Shown here: positions 43,669 to 50,689 of the stretch, piece by piece
Layout of the letters: each line of letters begins with the position of its first letter
Numbering within the stretch: the first letter of the stretch is position 1
NCBI GenBank assembly: GCA_905215695.1
Contig: CAJMQN010000004.1
Span: 1 to 64,000, forward strand
DNA: 64,000 bases
Direction of reading: 5' to 3'
Origin: an uncultured bacterium
GTDB lineage: Bacteria; Bacillota; Clostridia; Christensenellales; HGM11417
Program-made: the position numbers and the translations under genes
The notes under the pieces: model-generated
Told to the model about the DNA's origin: nothing
The model's database searches: none
Seen by the model: the letters and a program-made list of their open reading frames with translations, nothing else

Positions 43669-44474
43669 AGAATCACAAAGAAAAAGAAGAACATAAAGAA
43701 ATTACAGAAGATCATGCCGTCGATTCGGTCCATGACCCCTCCGTGTCCGGGAAGCAAGTTGGAAAAGTCCTTAATGCCGAGCTGCCGTTTGATAAAACTC
43801 TCTGCAAGGTCTCCGACCTCGGTAAACGCCGCGCCGAAAAATCCCGCTATCAAGAGCTGCCAAATCGGATAGACCGGAAATTCGGGAAACACGTTCAAGA
43901 AGAAATAGTACGCGACAACAGCCGCAATCAGTCCGCCGGCGAGCCCGCCGACCGCGCCCGAAATCGTCTTGTTCGGGCTGATTTCCGGGCAAAGTTTGGG
44001 ACCCTTGCACAGCCTTCCCACAAAGTACGCCATACTGTCCGCGAGGCAGGAAGTCAATATCATAAAAACAATCAGAAACAGTCCGTTCTCCTGCGCGTTG
44101 AGAATATACGCGACGGAGAGCGCAATCGTGGGATAGACGATGACAAGCGCGACCGAAGAGACGCTCTGCAAGGTCGTCTCTTTTGTAAAGACAATCCACA
44201 AAAAGCAGACCAAAAAGAGCAGAATTGCGGCATACAGAACTGCCTCGAATCCCAAGAACCGAAAAATCACGTAAGTGGAAGCGGCAAAGAGCACCAGGAG
44301 CGCAGAGACGGGAACAGGAAGAAACTCCTTCAAATTCCGAACCATCTCATAGACGCCGAGCGTTACCACAAGATTGATATAGATCGCAAACCATAGATTG
44401 TCAACCGTCCACAGCCAGAGCGCCGCAAGCGAAATGGCAATGAGCACGGCAGCAGTGACCAGCCGTTTTCCCAT
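43665..44474 (-). CDS. cdsA: phosphatidate cytidylyltransferase
   Basis: Makes CDP-diacylglycerol for phospholipid synthesis. 269 residues, about eight TM helices, with the full CdsA signature SFIKRQLGIKDFSNLLPGHG followed by GVMDRIDG at the C-terminus. Confidence 0.96.
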   Translation of the reverse strand: MGKRLVTAAVLIAISLAALWLWTVDNLWFAIYINLVVTLGVYEMVRNLKEFLPVPVSALLVLFAASTYVIFRFLGFEAVLYAAILLFLVCFLWIVFTKETTLQSVSSVALVIVYPTIALSVAYILNAQENGLFLIVFMILTSCLADSMAYFVGRLCKGPKLCPEISPNKTISGAVGGLAGGLIAAVVAYYFFLNVFPEFPVYPIWQLLIAGFFGAAFTEVGDLAESFIKRQLGIKDFSNLLPGHGGVMDRIDGMIFCNFFMFFFFFVIL

Positions 44475-44569
44475 AGTAACCCCTGAAAATCCCTATTTTA
44501 TGCACAGACGCGAAGGCAGACAAACGCCTCACCTATCCCCGAGCCGTCAAACCTATTATTCCGCGGAAA

Positions 44570-45286
44570 TCACGCCCGTCCGAAACGTCTGCTCCGCTTC
44601 CTGTAATCCTCAATCGCCGCCTTCAGCTCCCTCTCGCCGAAATCCGGCCAAAGCGTATCCGTAAAGTAAAGTTCCGAATATGCGGTCTGATACAGAAGAA
44701 AATTGGAGACACGCATCTCCCCGCTCGTCCGCACGACGAGGTCAGGGTCGGGAATGTCCCCCGTATAGAGAAACTTTTTAAAGCTCTCTTCGGTCAGCTC
44801 CTCACCGCTCTCCGCGGCGAGCCGCGCCGCACGCAGAAGCTCGTCCCGTCCCCCGTAGTTGAGGGCGATATTTAACTGAAATTTGTCGCAGTCCGCGGTC
44901 TTATCGGCGATCACCCCGCACGCCTCGATGAGGTCGGCGGGCAAACGGGAGAGATCCCCGAGAAATTTCACTCGAATCCCCCGCTCCGCGTATTCGCCGG
45001 GGTGAGAATGAAAATAGTTGCGCAAAATGTCAAAGAGACCGTCCACCTCTTCCTTGCTCCGGTTCCAGTTTTCGGTGGAAAAGGCAAAGACCGTGACAAT
45101 AGAAACCCCCATGCCGAAAGCGGATTCGAGCACCTTTTCAAGGCTCTTGACTCCGGCGCGGTGTCCCATATTGCGCGGCAAGAGCCGCTTTTTTGCCCAC
45201 CGCCCGTTGCCGTCCATGATAAAAGCAATGTGTCGCGGCAGTCTTTCGCAGTCCGGCGCGGTTGCTGCGCCCCGTTCCTCTCTCAT
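44570..45286 (-). CDS. uppS: undecaprenyl diphosphate synthase
   Basis: cis-Prenyltransferase for the C55 carrier lipid. 238 residues: catalytic Asp in IMDGNGRWAKKR, VFAFSTENWNRS, and the C-terminal RTSGEMRVSNFLLYQTAYSE and DTLWPDF motifs. Links isoprenoid genes (dxr, ispG) to envelope synthesis. Confidence 0.97.
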   Translation of the reverse strand: MREERGAATAPDCERLPRHIAFIMDGNGRWAKKRLLPRNMGHRAGVKSLEKVLESAFGMGVSIVTVFAFSTENWNRSKEEVDGLFDILRNYFHSHPGEYAERGIRVKFLGDLSRLPADLIEACGVIADKTADCDKFQLNIALNYGGRDELLRAARLAAESGEELTEESFKKFLYTGDIPDPDLVVRTSGEMRVSNFLLYQTAYSELYFTDTLWPDFGERELKAAIEDYRKRSRRFGRA

Positions 45287-45480
45287 TCGATATCCTTAAA
45301 CCGGGAAGTCACGACCTCTATCGAGTCCTCCGAACAGCGGGCGCGCACAATCCGCGGCTCTCCTTCGGCAAACTTTCCGTTCGTCTCCCTCACAATAAAA
45401 TGTTTGCCGGGGCACAATGCTTGCGCCTCCGGCAGAGTCTTTCCGAGCAGGACGTCGCCGTCCCGAATGGGCGCCCTCAT
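45283..45480 (-). CDS. small protein resembling I78-type peptidase inhibitors
   Basis: 65 residues between frr and uppS, coupled on both sides (TGATG with frr, ATGA with uppS), so it is almost certainly translated. The pattern GKTLPEAQALCPGKHFIVRE ... RIVRARCSEDSIEVV has the layout of the potato-inhibitor-like I78 fold, but the match is weak. No equivalent is usual at this position. Confidence 0.6.
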   Translation of the reverse strand: MRAPIRDGDVLLGKTLPEAQALCPGKHFIVRETNGKFAEGEPRIVRARCSEDSIEVVTSRFKDIE

Positions 45481-46052
45481 CAGACGCTCATGATCTCCTT
45501 TTCTTTGTCCTTGGTGAGCGCGTCAATATTCTCGATATACTTGGCAAACACCTTTTCAACGTCCTTCTCAAAGTTCGCAAGCTCATCCTCGGTAATCTGC
45601 TTGTCGGTCTTCATCTTCTTGAAGGCGTCCATGGTATCTCTGCGGATATTGCGCGCGGCAACCTTTGCGTCTTCAGAGAGCTTACGCACCTGTTTGGCAA
45701 GCTCCTTTCTGCGTTCCTCTGTCAGTTCGGGGAACACAAGACGCAAAACCTTTCCGTCATTGACGGGCGTAATCCCGATATTCGCCTCAAGAATGGCTTT
45801 TTCGACGCTTTTCAGCATGCTGTTGTCCCACAGCGAAATCTGAAGCATTCTCGCCTCGGGAACGGTGATGTTGCCCACCTGATTGATGGGAGTCATGGTC
45901 CCGTAATAATCCACCGAAACGCGGTCGAGAAGATGCGGATTCGCCCTTCCGGCGCGCACGCCGTCATACTCCGACTGCAATACGTCGATGGTCTTGTCCA
46001 GCTTTTGTGCCAATTTGTTCTTGACGTCTTGGATCACGTTCATATCTGCCAT
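45480..46052 (-). CDS. frr: ribosome recycling factor
   Basis: 190 residues (family about 185). Signature VSVDYYGTMTPINQVGNITVPEARMLQISLWD and the C-terminal ELTEERRKELAKQVRKLSEDAKVAARNIRRD. Downstream of pyrH as in most Bacillota. Confidence 0.97.
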   Translation of the reverse strand: MADMNVIQDVKNKLAQKLDKTIDVLQSEYDGVRAGRANPHLLDRVSVDYYGTMTPINQVGNITVPEARMLQISLWDNSMLKSVEKAILEANIGITPVNDGKVLRLVFPELTEERRKELAKQVRKLSEDAKVAARNIRRDTMDAFKKMKTDKQITEDELANFEKDVEKVFAKYIENIDALTKDKEKEIMSV

Positions 46053-46090
46053 TCTTCTTTCCTCTCTTTCTTATTTTAACCTGAAATCGC

Positions 46091-46795
46091 TCACTTTATA
46101 ACCGTACCGATCTTTTCGCCCTCGACCGCGCGCACAATACTGTCCTCCTCGAGGAGCGCAAAGGCAATAATTGGAATATCGTTCTCCTTGCAGATGGAAA
46201 TCGAAGTGGTATCCATCGCCTTGAGTTCCTTTGAAATCACGTCCATATAGGAGATTTCATCAAACTTTTTGGCAGCGGGATTTTTCTTCGGGTCGCTGTC
46301 GTAGATACCGTCGATATTCTTGGCGAGGAGCAAAACGTCCGCGTTGATTTCCGCAGCCCGGAGCGCGGCGCCCGTGTCCGTGGAGAAGAAGGGGTTTCCC
46401 GTCCCGCAGGCAAAGATGACAACCCGCCCTTTTTCAAGGTGCCGAATCGCCCTGCGCAGAATGTAGGGCTCGGCGATACGGGTAATGGTCAAAGCGGTCT
46501 GCACCCGGGTCGGCACGCCGTTGCGCTCGAGCGCGTCCTGCATCGCAAGAGAATTGATAATGGTCGCGAGCATTCCCATATGGTCGGCAGTGGTACGATC
46601 CATTTCGGGGCTTGCCTGCCGTCCTCTCCAGAAGTTTCCTCCGCCGATGACGACCGCCACCTGTACGCCCTCCTGAACGACCTTCTTGATCTGCCCGACA
46701 ACGTATTCCACCCTGCTGTTGTCGATGCCGAACCCGTTTTCGCCCGCAAGCGCCTCTCCCGAAATCTTGATTACAATCCGCTGATACTTGACCAT
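46091..46795 (-). CDS. pyrH: UMP kinase
   Basis: Phosphorylates UMP to UDP. The start used is the ATG at 46795 (MVKYQRIVIKISGEAL), the standard N-terminus; the 21-residue extension begins at a TTG and is unlikely. 234 residues of the amino-acid-kinase fold: GGGNFWRGR, DHMGMLATIINSLAMQD, FACGTGNPFFSTDTGAALRAAEI. Confidence 0.95.
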   Translation of the reverse strand: MVKYQRIVIKISGEALAGENGFGIDNSRVEYVVGQIKKVVQEGVQVAVVIGGGNFWRGRQASPEMDRTTADHMGMLATIINSLAMQDALERNGVPTRVQTALTITRIAEPYILRRAIRHLEKGRVVIFACGTGNPFFSTDTGAALRAAEINADVLLLAKNIDGIYDSDPKKNPAAKKFDEISYMDVISKELKAMDTTSISICKENDIPIIAFALLEEDSIVRAVEGEKIGTVIK

Positions 46796-46896
46796 AGCCC
46801 GAAAAATCCGCTCCTCTATTTTTTTCAAAACGCCCGAACCAAGTTCTCGCCGGAGCAATCAAACTCTTGCGAAAAGGCTTCTCAAGGCGTACCCTT

Positions 46897-46933
46897 TAAA
46901 AAAGGGAACACAAATTTAAAAACCTGTGTCCCC
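46897..46933 (-). terminator. terminator after tsf
   Basis: In the minus-strand RNA, GGGGACACA pairs with UGUGUUCCC (with G-U pairs/one bulge) around a 12-nt loop, followed by UUUUUU. It separates rpsB-tsf from pyrH-frr. An additional 11-bp inverted repeat (CTCAAGGCGTA 46881-46891 with 46952-46962) encloses it and reaches the tsf stop codon. Confidence 0.7.
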
Positions 46934-46950
46934 TCTGCAACTCATTTGAA

Positions 46951-47625
46951 TTACGCCTTGAGCTTGGAAACCTGCGCGTTGATTTCCTCGGCAAAATTGT
47001 CCTTTTTCTTCTCGAGCCCCTCGCCCATCTCAAAACGGACGAAACGGCGCACGGTAATTTTCTCTCCGATGGTCGCCGTCGCATCAACAATCAACCGTCC
47101 GATGGTGCGCTCGGGATCTTTGACAAATTTCTGCTCGAGGAGGCAGACCTCTTCGAAATACTTTTTGATTCGCCCCTCGACCATCTTGTCGATAACCGCG
47201 GCAGGCTTGCCCTGCGTCTTGGGGTCGTTCGCGGCTTGCTCACGCAGAATCATCTTTTCATGCTCGATGTTTTCCGCAGGAATTTCGTCCATGCTCACAA
47301 ACTCGGGCTTAGCCGCGGCAATATGCAGCGCGATATCGTGCACCAGCTCCTTGAACTTGTCGCCGCGCGCAACGAAATCGGTCTCGCAGTTGACTTCGAG
47401 AAGCACGCCAACCTTTCCGCCCATGTGAATGTAGCTATCGACAATGCCTTCGGCGGCGATTCTGCCCGCCTTCTTGGCGGCGGTCGCAAGCCCCTTCTCA
47501 CGGAGCCATTCCACCGCTTTCTCCATATCGCCGTTGCACTCGTCAAGCGCCTTCTTGCAGTCGGAAATGCCGACGCCGGAGCGCTCGCGCAGGGTCTTGA
47601 TATCGTCCATCGTATAATTCGCCAT
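46951..47625 (-). CDS. tsf: translation elongation factor Ts
   Basis: Nucleotide exchange factor for EF-Tu. 224 residues, at the short end of the family (short-core type). N-terminal UBA-like LRERSGVGISDCKKAL and core ETDFVARGDKFKELV are intact; the second core subdomain appears reduced. Follows rpsB by 21 bp. Confidence 0.96.
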   Translation of the reverse strand: MANYTMDDIKTLRERSGVGISDCKKALDECNGDMEKAVEWLREKGLATAAKKAGRIAAEGIVDSYIHMGGKVGVLLEVNCETDFVARGDKFKELVHDIALHIAAAKPEFVSMDEIPAENIEHEKMILREQAANDPKTQGKPAAVIDKMVEGRIKKYFEEVCLLEQKFVKDPERTIGRLIVDATATIGEKITVRRFVRFEMGEGLEKKKDNFAEEINAQVSKLKA

Positions 47626-47646
47626 ATTCGTTAACCTCCGAAAAAC

Positions 47647-48447
47647 TTATTCCGCGGCAGCTTCCGCAACGGGAGCCTCAACAGCGGGCGCCTCTGCCGG
47701 AGCAGCGGCTGCGGTCTCAACAGCGGCAGGAGCCTGAAGGGGGCTCGCCGCAGGAACCGCCTGTTCGCCCTGATTGGCTTCGACAACCGCGTTCGCCATC
47801 ACCCACGAAATGAGTTTGACGGCACGGATTGCGTCGTCGTTGCCCGGAATGACATAATCGATTTCATCGGGGTCGCAGTTTGTATCGACGATTGCGACGA
47901 CGGGAATGTTCAAAGCCTTCGCCTCGGAGAGCGCGATAGACTCCTTCTTGGGGTCAACAATAAACATACAGCCGGGCATGCTGCGCATATCTTTGATTCC
48001 GCCGAGGTTGGTCTCCAGCTTGTCCCTTTCGGCACGGAGCTTCGCGACTTCCTTCTTGGGCAGAAGATCGAACTCGCCGAGCTTTTCCATCTGATTGAGC
48101 TTGTTGAGGCGGTCGATTCTCGTCTTAATCGTCTTATAATTGGTGAGCGTGCCGCCCAGCCAACGGGAATTCACATAGTACTGTCCGCAGCGAAGCGCCT
48201 CTTCCTTGATGGCGTCCTGCGCCTGCTTTTTGGTTCCGACGAAGAGAATGGGCTTTCCTGCCTTTGCGACGGAGTTGACGAACTTGTACGCCTCCTCGAT
48301 CATGCCCACGGTAATCTGCAAGTCGATGATGTGAATCTCATTGCGCGCGGCATAGATGTATCTCTTCATCTTGGGGTTCCATCTCTTGGTCTGGTGTCCG
48401 AAGTGAACGCCTGCCTCGAGCAGCTGCTTCATGGTGACTACTGACAT
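47647..48447 (-). CDS. rpsB: 30S ribosomal protein S2
   Basis: 266 residues: the S2 core (LEAGVHFGHQTKRWNPKM ... AIRAVKLISWVMANAV) ends near residue 222 and is followed by an Ala/Pro/Glu-rich tail of about 40 residues that is not part of the usual fold. Standard rpsB-tsf-pyrH-frr order. Confidence 0.97.
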   Translation of the reverse strand: MSVVTMKQLLEAGVHFGHQTKRWNPKMKRYIYAARNEIHIIDLQITVGMIEEAYKFVNSVAKAGKPILFVGTKKQAQDAIKEEALRCGQYYVNSRWLGGTLTNYKTIKTRIDRLNKLNQMEKLGEFDLLPKKEVAKLRAERDKLETNLGGIKDMRSMPGCMFIVDPKKESIALSEAKALNIPVVAIVDTNCDPDEIDYVIPGNDDAIRAVKLISWVMANAVVEANQGEQAVPAASPLQAPAAVETAAAAPAEAPAVEAPVAEAAAE

Positions 48448-48539
48448 AATTTTTACCTCCTGTTATGCCTCCTCCGCCGATTCCGCCCGGTTTCCGGGAC
48501 AGAAGGTCTTTCGGCAGAGTGTGTCATTAAACCTTTACA

Positions 48540-48568
48540 AGTATAGCATACTCGGCCGTTTTAGGCAA
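48540..48568 (-). promoter_or_regulatory. rpsB promoter
   Basis: Minus-strand TTGCCT (48563-48568), 17-bp spacer, TATACT (48540-48545) with extended -10 TGC. The leader of about 85 nt contains a CCCGG-AAA-CCGGG hairpin and ends in a strong AGGAGG site; S2 feedback binding there is possible but not shown. Confidence 0.7.
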
Positions 48569-48672
48569 CTGTTTTTTTTCTTAAAATTCCGAAAAATCTT
48601 CCGGAATCAGGAGAGAAACAGCCGGACAAAACGACCGAGCGGTTAATCAGTATAATAGATATTCAAAATCGG

Positions 48673-49149
48673 TCAATGGCAGTTGCAGTTCTTATCCCCG
48701 CAGCCGCAGTCACAGCCGTCCTCGTGTCCTTCCTTGCAGCCGCAATCGCAGGAATCCTCCCTTCCGTCCGTGCAGGAATCGCAGTCGCACTCCTCTTCGG
48801 GCTTGTCCTTGCATGCGCAGCCGTCAGCCTTGGAGCAGTCCTCGCAACCGCACTCCCACTCGTCCTCTTCCTCCATAATCTTGACGTACTCGTCATAGAC
48901 GGCGTCCAAAAGTTCGTCGTCCTCTACGGGCAGGAATACGTCTCCGCCGTTCTCGTCGGTACCGAGCTTAAAGATGACAGCCTCATCCTCCTCGACGCCC
49001 TCGATCGCCTCGACAGGCGAGAAGAGCACATACCAATCGCCCTTATAATCAATGGTAGCGACGTGTTGGAACTTAACGGTCTCGCCATCCTCGCTCTCAA
49101 GCTCCACGATATCGCCTTCCATCTCTTCGTCGAATTCCTTTTCTTCCAT
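48673..49149 (-). CDS. DUF1292 domain protein with a 16-cysteine C-terminal tail
   Basis: 158 residues. The first about 95 are a DUF1292-type acidic domain (DIVELESEDGETVKFQHVATIDYKGDWYVLFSP, DEAVIFKLGTDENGGDVFLPVEDDELLDAVYDEY). Residues 98-158 contain 16 Cys (100, 102, 105, 111, 113, 121, 123, 126, 134, 136, 138, 146, 148, 150, 155, 157) plus two His, mostly as C-x-C pairs with CDCGC repeats, resembling a metallothionein. Other DUF1292 proteins are usually about 90 residues and lack this. Downstream of ruvX, as DUF1292 genes often are. Confidence 0.85.
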   Translation of the reverse strand: MEEKEFDEEMEGDIVELESEDGETVKFQHVATIDYKGDWYVLFSPVEAIEGVEEDEAVIFKLGTDENGGDVFLPVEDDELLDAVYDEYVKIMEEEDEWECGCEDCSKADGCACKDKPEEECDCDSCTDGREDSCDCGCKEGHEDGCDCGCGDKNCNCH

Positions 49150-49211
49150 GGTGTTCTACACTCCTAAAATATTCTGAAAGAGAATGCCCGAAAAGCACGG
49201 GCACCCCATAA

Positions 49212-49631
49212 TCAGCTCTTCTTGTTTCTCGACATAAAATTGTCAAGGATAATTGCGGCGGCAATCTTGTCCACCATTTTTTTTCGCCCTTCTCGGGAAA
49301 CGTCGGCGGAGACGAGCAACCGCTCTGCCGAAACCGTCGTAAATCGTTCGTCCACAAAGGAAAGGGGTATTTCCGTCCTTGCGGCGAGCGCTTCGGCAAA
49401 CTCACGCACTTTTGCGCTCTGCGCATTTTCCGACCCGTCCATGGAGAGCGGAAGTCCGGAAACAATCTGCCCGACTTCTTTTTCTTTCGCAAGGTTTAAA
49501 ATATACTCTATATCTTTGACAAAGCCCTTTCTCCGATAGCTTTCGAAAGGACTTGCAATGGTCTGCAAAAGGTCCGAAAGCGCGATTCCGATTCTGACAT
49601 CGCCGATGTCCAGCGCCATGATACGAAACAA
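49212..49631 (-). CDS. ruvX: RuvX/YqgF Holliday-junction-resolvase-like protein
   Basis: RNase H-fold nuclease (16S rRNA processing / junction resolution). The proposed start is TTG at 49631 with GGAGGAG 6 nt upstream, giving an N-terminus aligned to the family (MFRIMALDIGDVRIGIALSD; 139 residues); an ATG at 49619 would cut into the first strand. Motifs: ALDIGDVRIG, GLPLSMDGSENAQS, FVDERFTT, DKIAAAIIL. Confidence 0.93.
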   Translation of the reverse strand: MFRIMALDIGDVRIGIALSDLLQTIASPFESYRRKGFVKDIEYILNLAKEKEVGQIVSGLPLSMDGSENAQSAKVREFAEALAARTEIPLSFVDERFTTVSAERLLVSADVSREGRKKMVDKIAAAIILDNFMSRNKKS

Positions 49632-49699
49632 AGGCGTCTCCTCCGTTACCAATGATTGACAAAACTCACCAACTTTAGAACAGCAAGTTTTCCCTATCT

Positions 49700-49729
49700 A
49701 TTATACCGTGAAAGTCGCATGCGCGGCAA
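49700..49729 (-). promoter_or_regulatory. proximal promoter of ruvX
   Basis: Minus-strand TTGCCG (49724-49729), 18-bp spacer, TATAAT (49700-49705). The -10 directly abuts the 49706-49770 inverted repeat. Confidence 0.5.
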
Positions 49730-49770
49730 TGCTGCGCATTGTCGTTTTCCTTTGTAAAACTCTTTCACGG
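49706..49770. other. nested inverted repeats (possible structured leader or operator)
   Basis: Outer arms CCGTGAAAG (49706-49714) and CTTTCACGG (49762-49770) enclose ATGCGC (49719-49724) / GCGCAT (49734-49739). It belongs to the 415-bp gene-free stretch 49632-50046, between two minus-strand promoters and the divergent YtxH-like gene. It could be a leader RNA, an operator or a cruciform. The rest of the stretch (about 49850-49990) shows nothing recognisable. Confidence 0.4.
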
Positions 49771-49817
49771 TGCAATCCTTCGCTCAAAAACCCTTGCAAG
49801 CAAGTTTTCTCGCTTGT

Positions 49818-49846
49818 ATTATAGCAGTTCCGCCCGAACTTGTACA
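49818..49846 (-). promoter_or_regulatory. distal minus-strand promoter upstream of ruvX
   Basis: TGTACA (49841-49846), exactly 17 bp, TATAAT (49818-49823). The spacer contains the inverted repeat AGTTC-N5-GAACT. It would give a leader of about 180 nt, or a separate small RNA. Confidence 0.5.
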
Positions 49847-50046
49847 GCCTTTTCACAGAATTTGCGCGCAACTTTTTTCATACCGACCATTCTTCCGGCA
49901 GGTCAACAGTCTTGGAGCGAATTTCACACAATCACCCAAACGAATGCAAAATCTTTCCGATTTTTCCCAGACAACTTTTCTCATTGCCCCGTATAATTTT
50001 AACCCTACCGCAGACACTAATTTCGCAAAGGATGAGGAGGAATTTT

Positions 50047-50187
50047 ATGGACAGCAACCTGGTTTTCGGAATGCTTCTCGGCCTCACCGCCGGAGTACTC
50101 CTGATGGACTCCAAGGAAGGCAAGAAAGCGGTTCAAAAAGGCAAAGAGTTTGTAAAAGACAAATTGTCTGAAAAATCCGACAAGTAA
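50047..50187 (+). CDS. YtxH-like small membrane-associated protein
   Basis: 46 residues, preceded by GAGGAGGAA and a TATAAT at 49992-49997. One hydrophobic helix (NLVFGMLLGLTAGVLLMDS) followed by a Lys-rich amphipathic helix (KEGKKAVQKGKEFVKDKL), as in short YtxH/general-stress-type proteins. A strong terminator follows directly, so it is a monocistronic small gene. Confidence 0.8.
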   Translation: MDSNLVFGMLLGLTAGVLLMDSKEGKKAVQKGKEFVKDKLSEKSDK

Positions 50188-50205
50188 TTTTATCGGACAT
50201 GCAAC

Positions 50206-50248
50206 GAAGGGAGAGAAACGGTCAATCGTTTCTCTCCCTTCATTTTTA
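50206..50248 (+). terminator. terminator of the YtxH-like gene
   Basis: Perfect 15-bp arms GAAGGGAGAGAAACG / CGTTTCTCTCCCTTC, 6-nt loop, then ATTTTTAAA. Confidence 0.92.
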
Positions 50249-50253
50249 AACTT

Positions 50254-50290
50254 GCATAGTACTATGATAATACTAAATATTGCATAGTAA
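50254..50290 (+). repeat. bipartite polar motif, copy H
   Basis: TTGCATAGTACTATGATAAT then ATTGCATAGTAA, 28 bp apart. Intergenic, between the YtxH-like terminator and the 3' end of iscU. The first half is the perfect palindrome CATAGTACTATG. Confidence 0.75.
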
Positions 50291-50317
50291 TGTGCTCAAT
50301 TTTTAGCAAATTCACCC

Positions 50318-50689
50318 CTATTTTTGCCCCTTACTGCGATAATCCTCTATCGCAGCCTTGATTGCGTCCTCCGCAAGAACCGAGCAATGAATCTTTTGCG
50401 GCGGCAGACCTTCGAGCGCCTCAACCACTTGACTGTTGGTCAGTTTCAATGCCTCTTCCACTGTTTTTCCGATCACCATCTGCGTCGCCATCGAGCTCGA
50501 CGCAATCGCAGCGGCGCAGCCGAAGGTCTGAAATTTTGCGTCCGTGATGACATCATTTTCAATCTTTAAATACATCTTCATGATATCGCCGCAGGACGCG
50601 TTTCCGACGGTTCCCACTCCCGAGGGGTCAGCAATTTCCCCTACGTTTTGCGGGTGCGCGAAATTTTCCATCACTTTGTCATTATACAT
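50318..50689 (-). CDS. iscU: Fe-S cluster assembly scaffold IscU/NifU-like
   Basis: 123 residues. All scaffold ligands are present: C33 and D35 in NASCGD, C58 in TFGCAAAI, C102 in IHCSVLAEDAI. Overlaps iscS by 8 nt. Last gene of iscR-iscS-iscU; no iscA or hscBA follow, the minimal clostridial arrangement. Confidence 0.96.
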   Translation of the reverse strand: MYNDKVMENFAHPQNVGEIADPSGVGTVGNASCGDIMKMYLKIENDVITDAKFQTFGCAAAIASSSMATQMVIGKTVEEALKLTNSQVVEALEGLPPQKIHCSVLAEDAIKAAIEDYRSKGQK

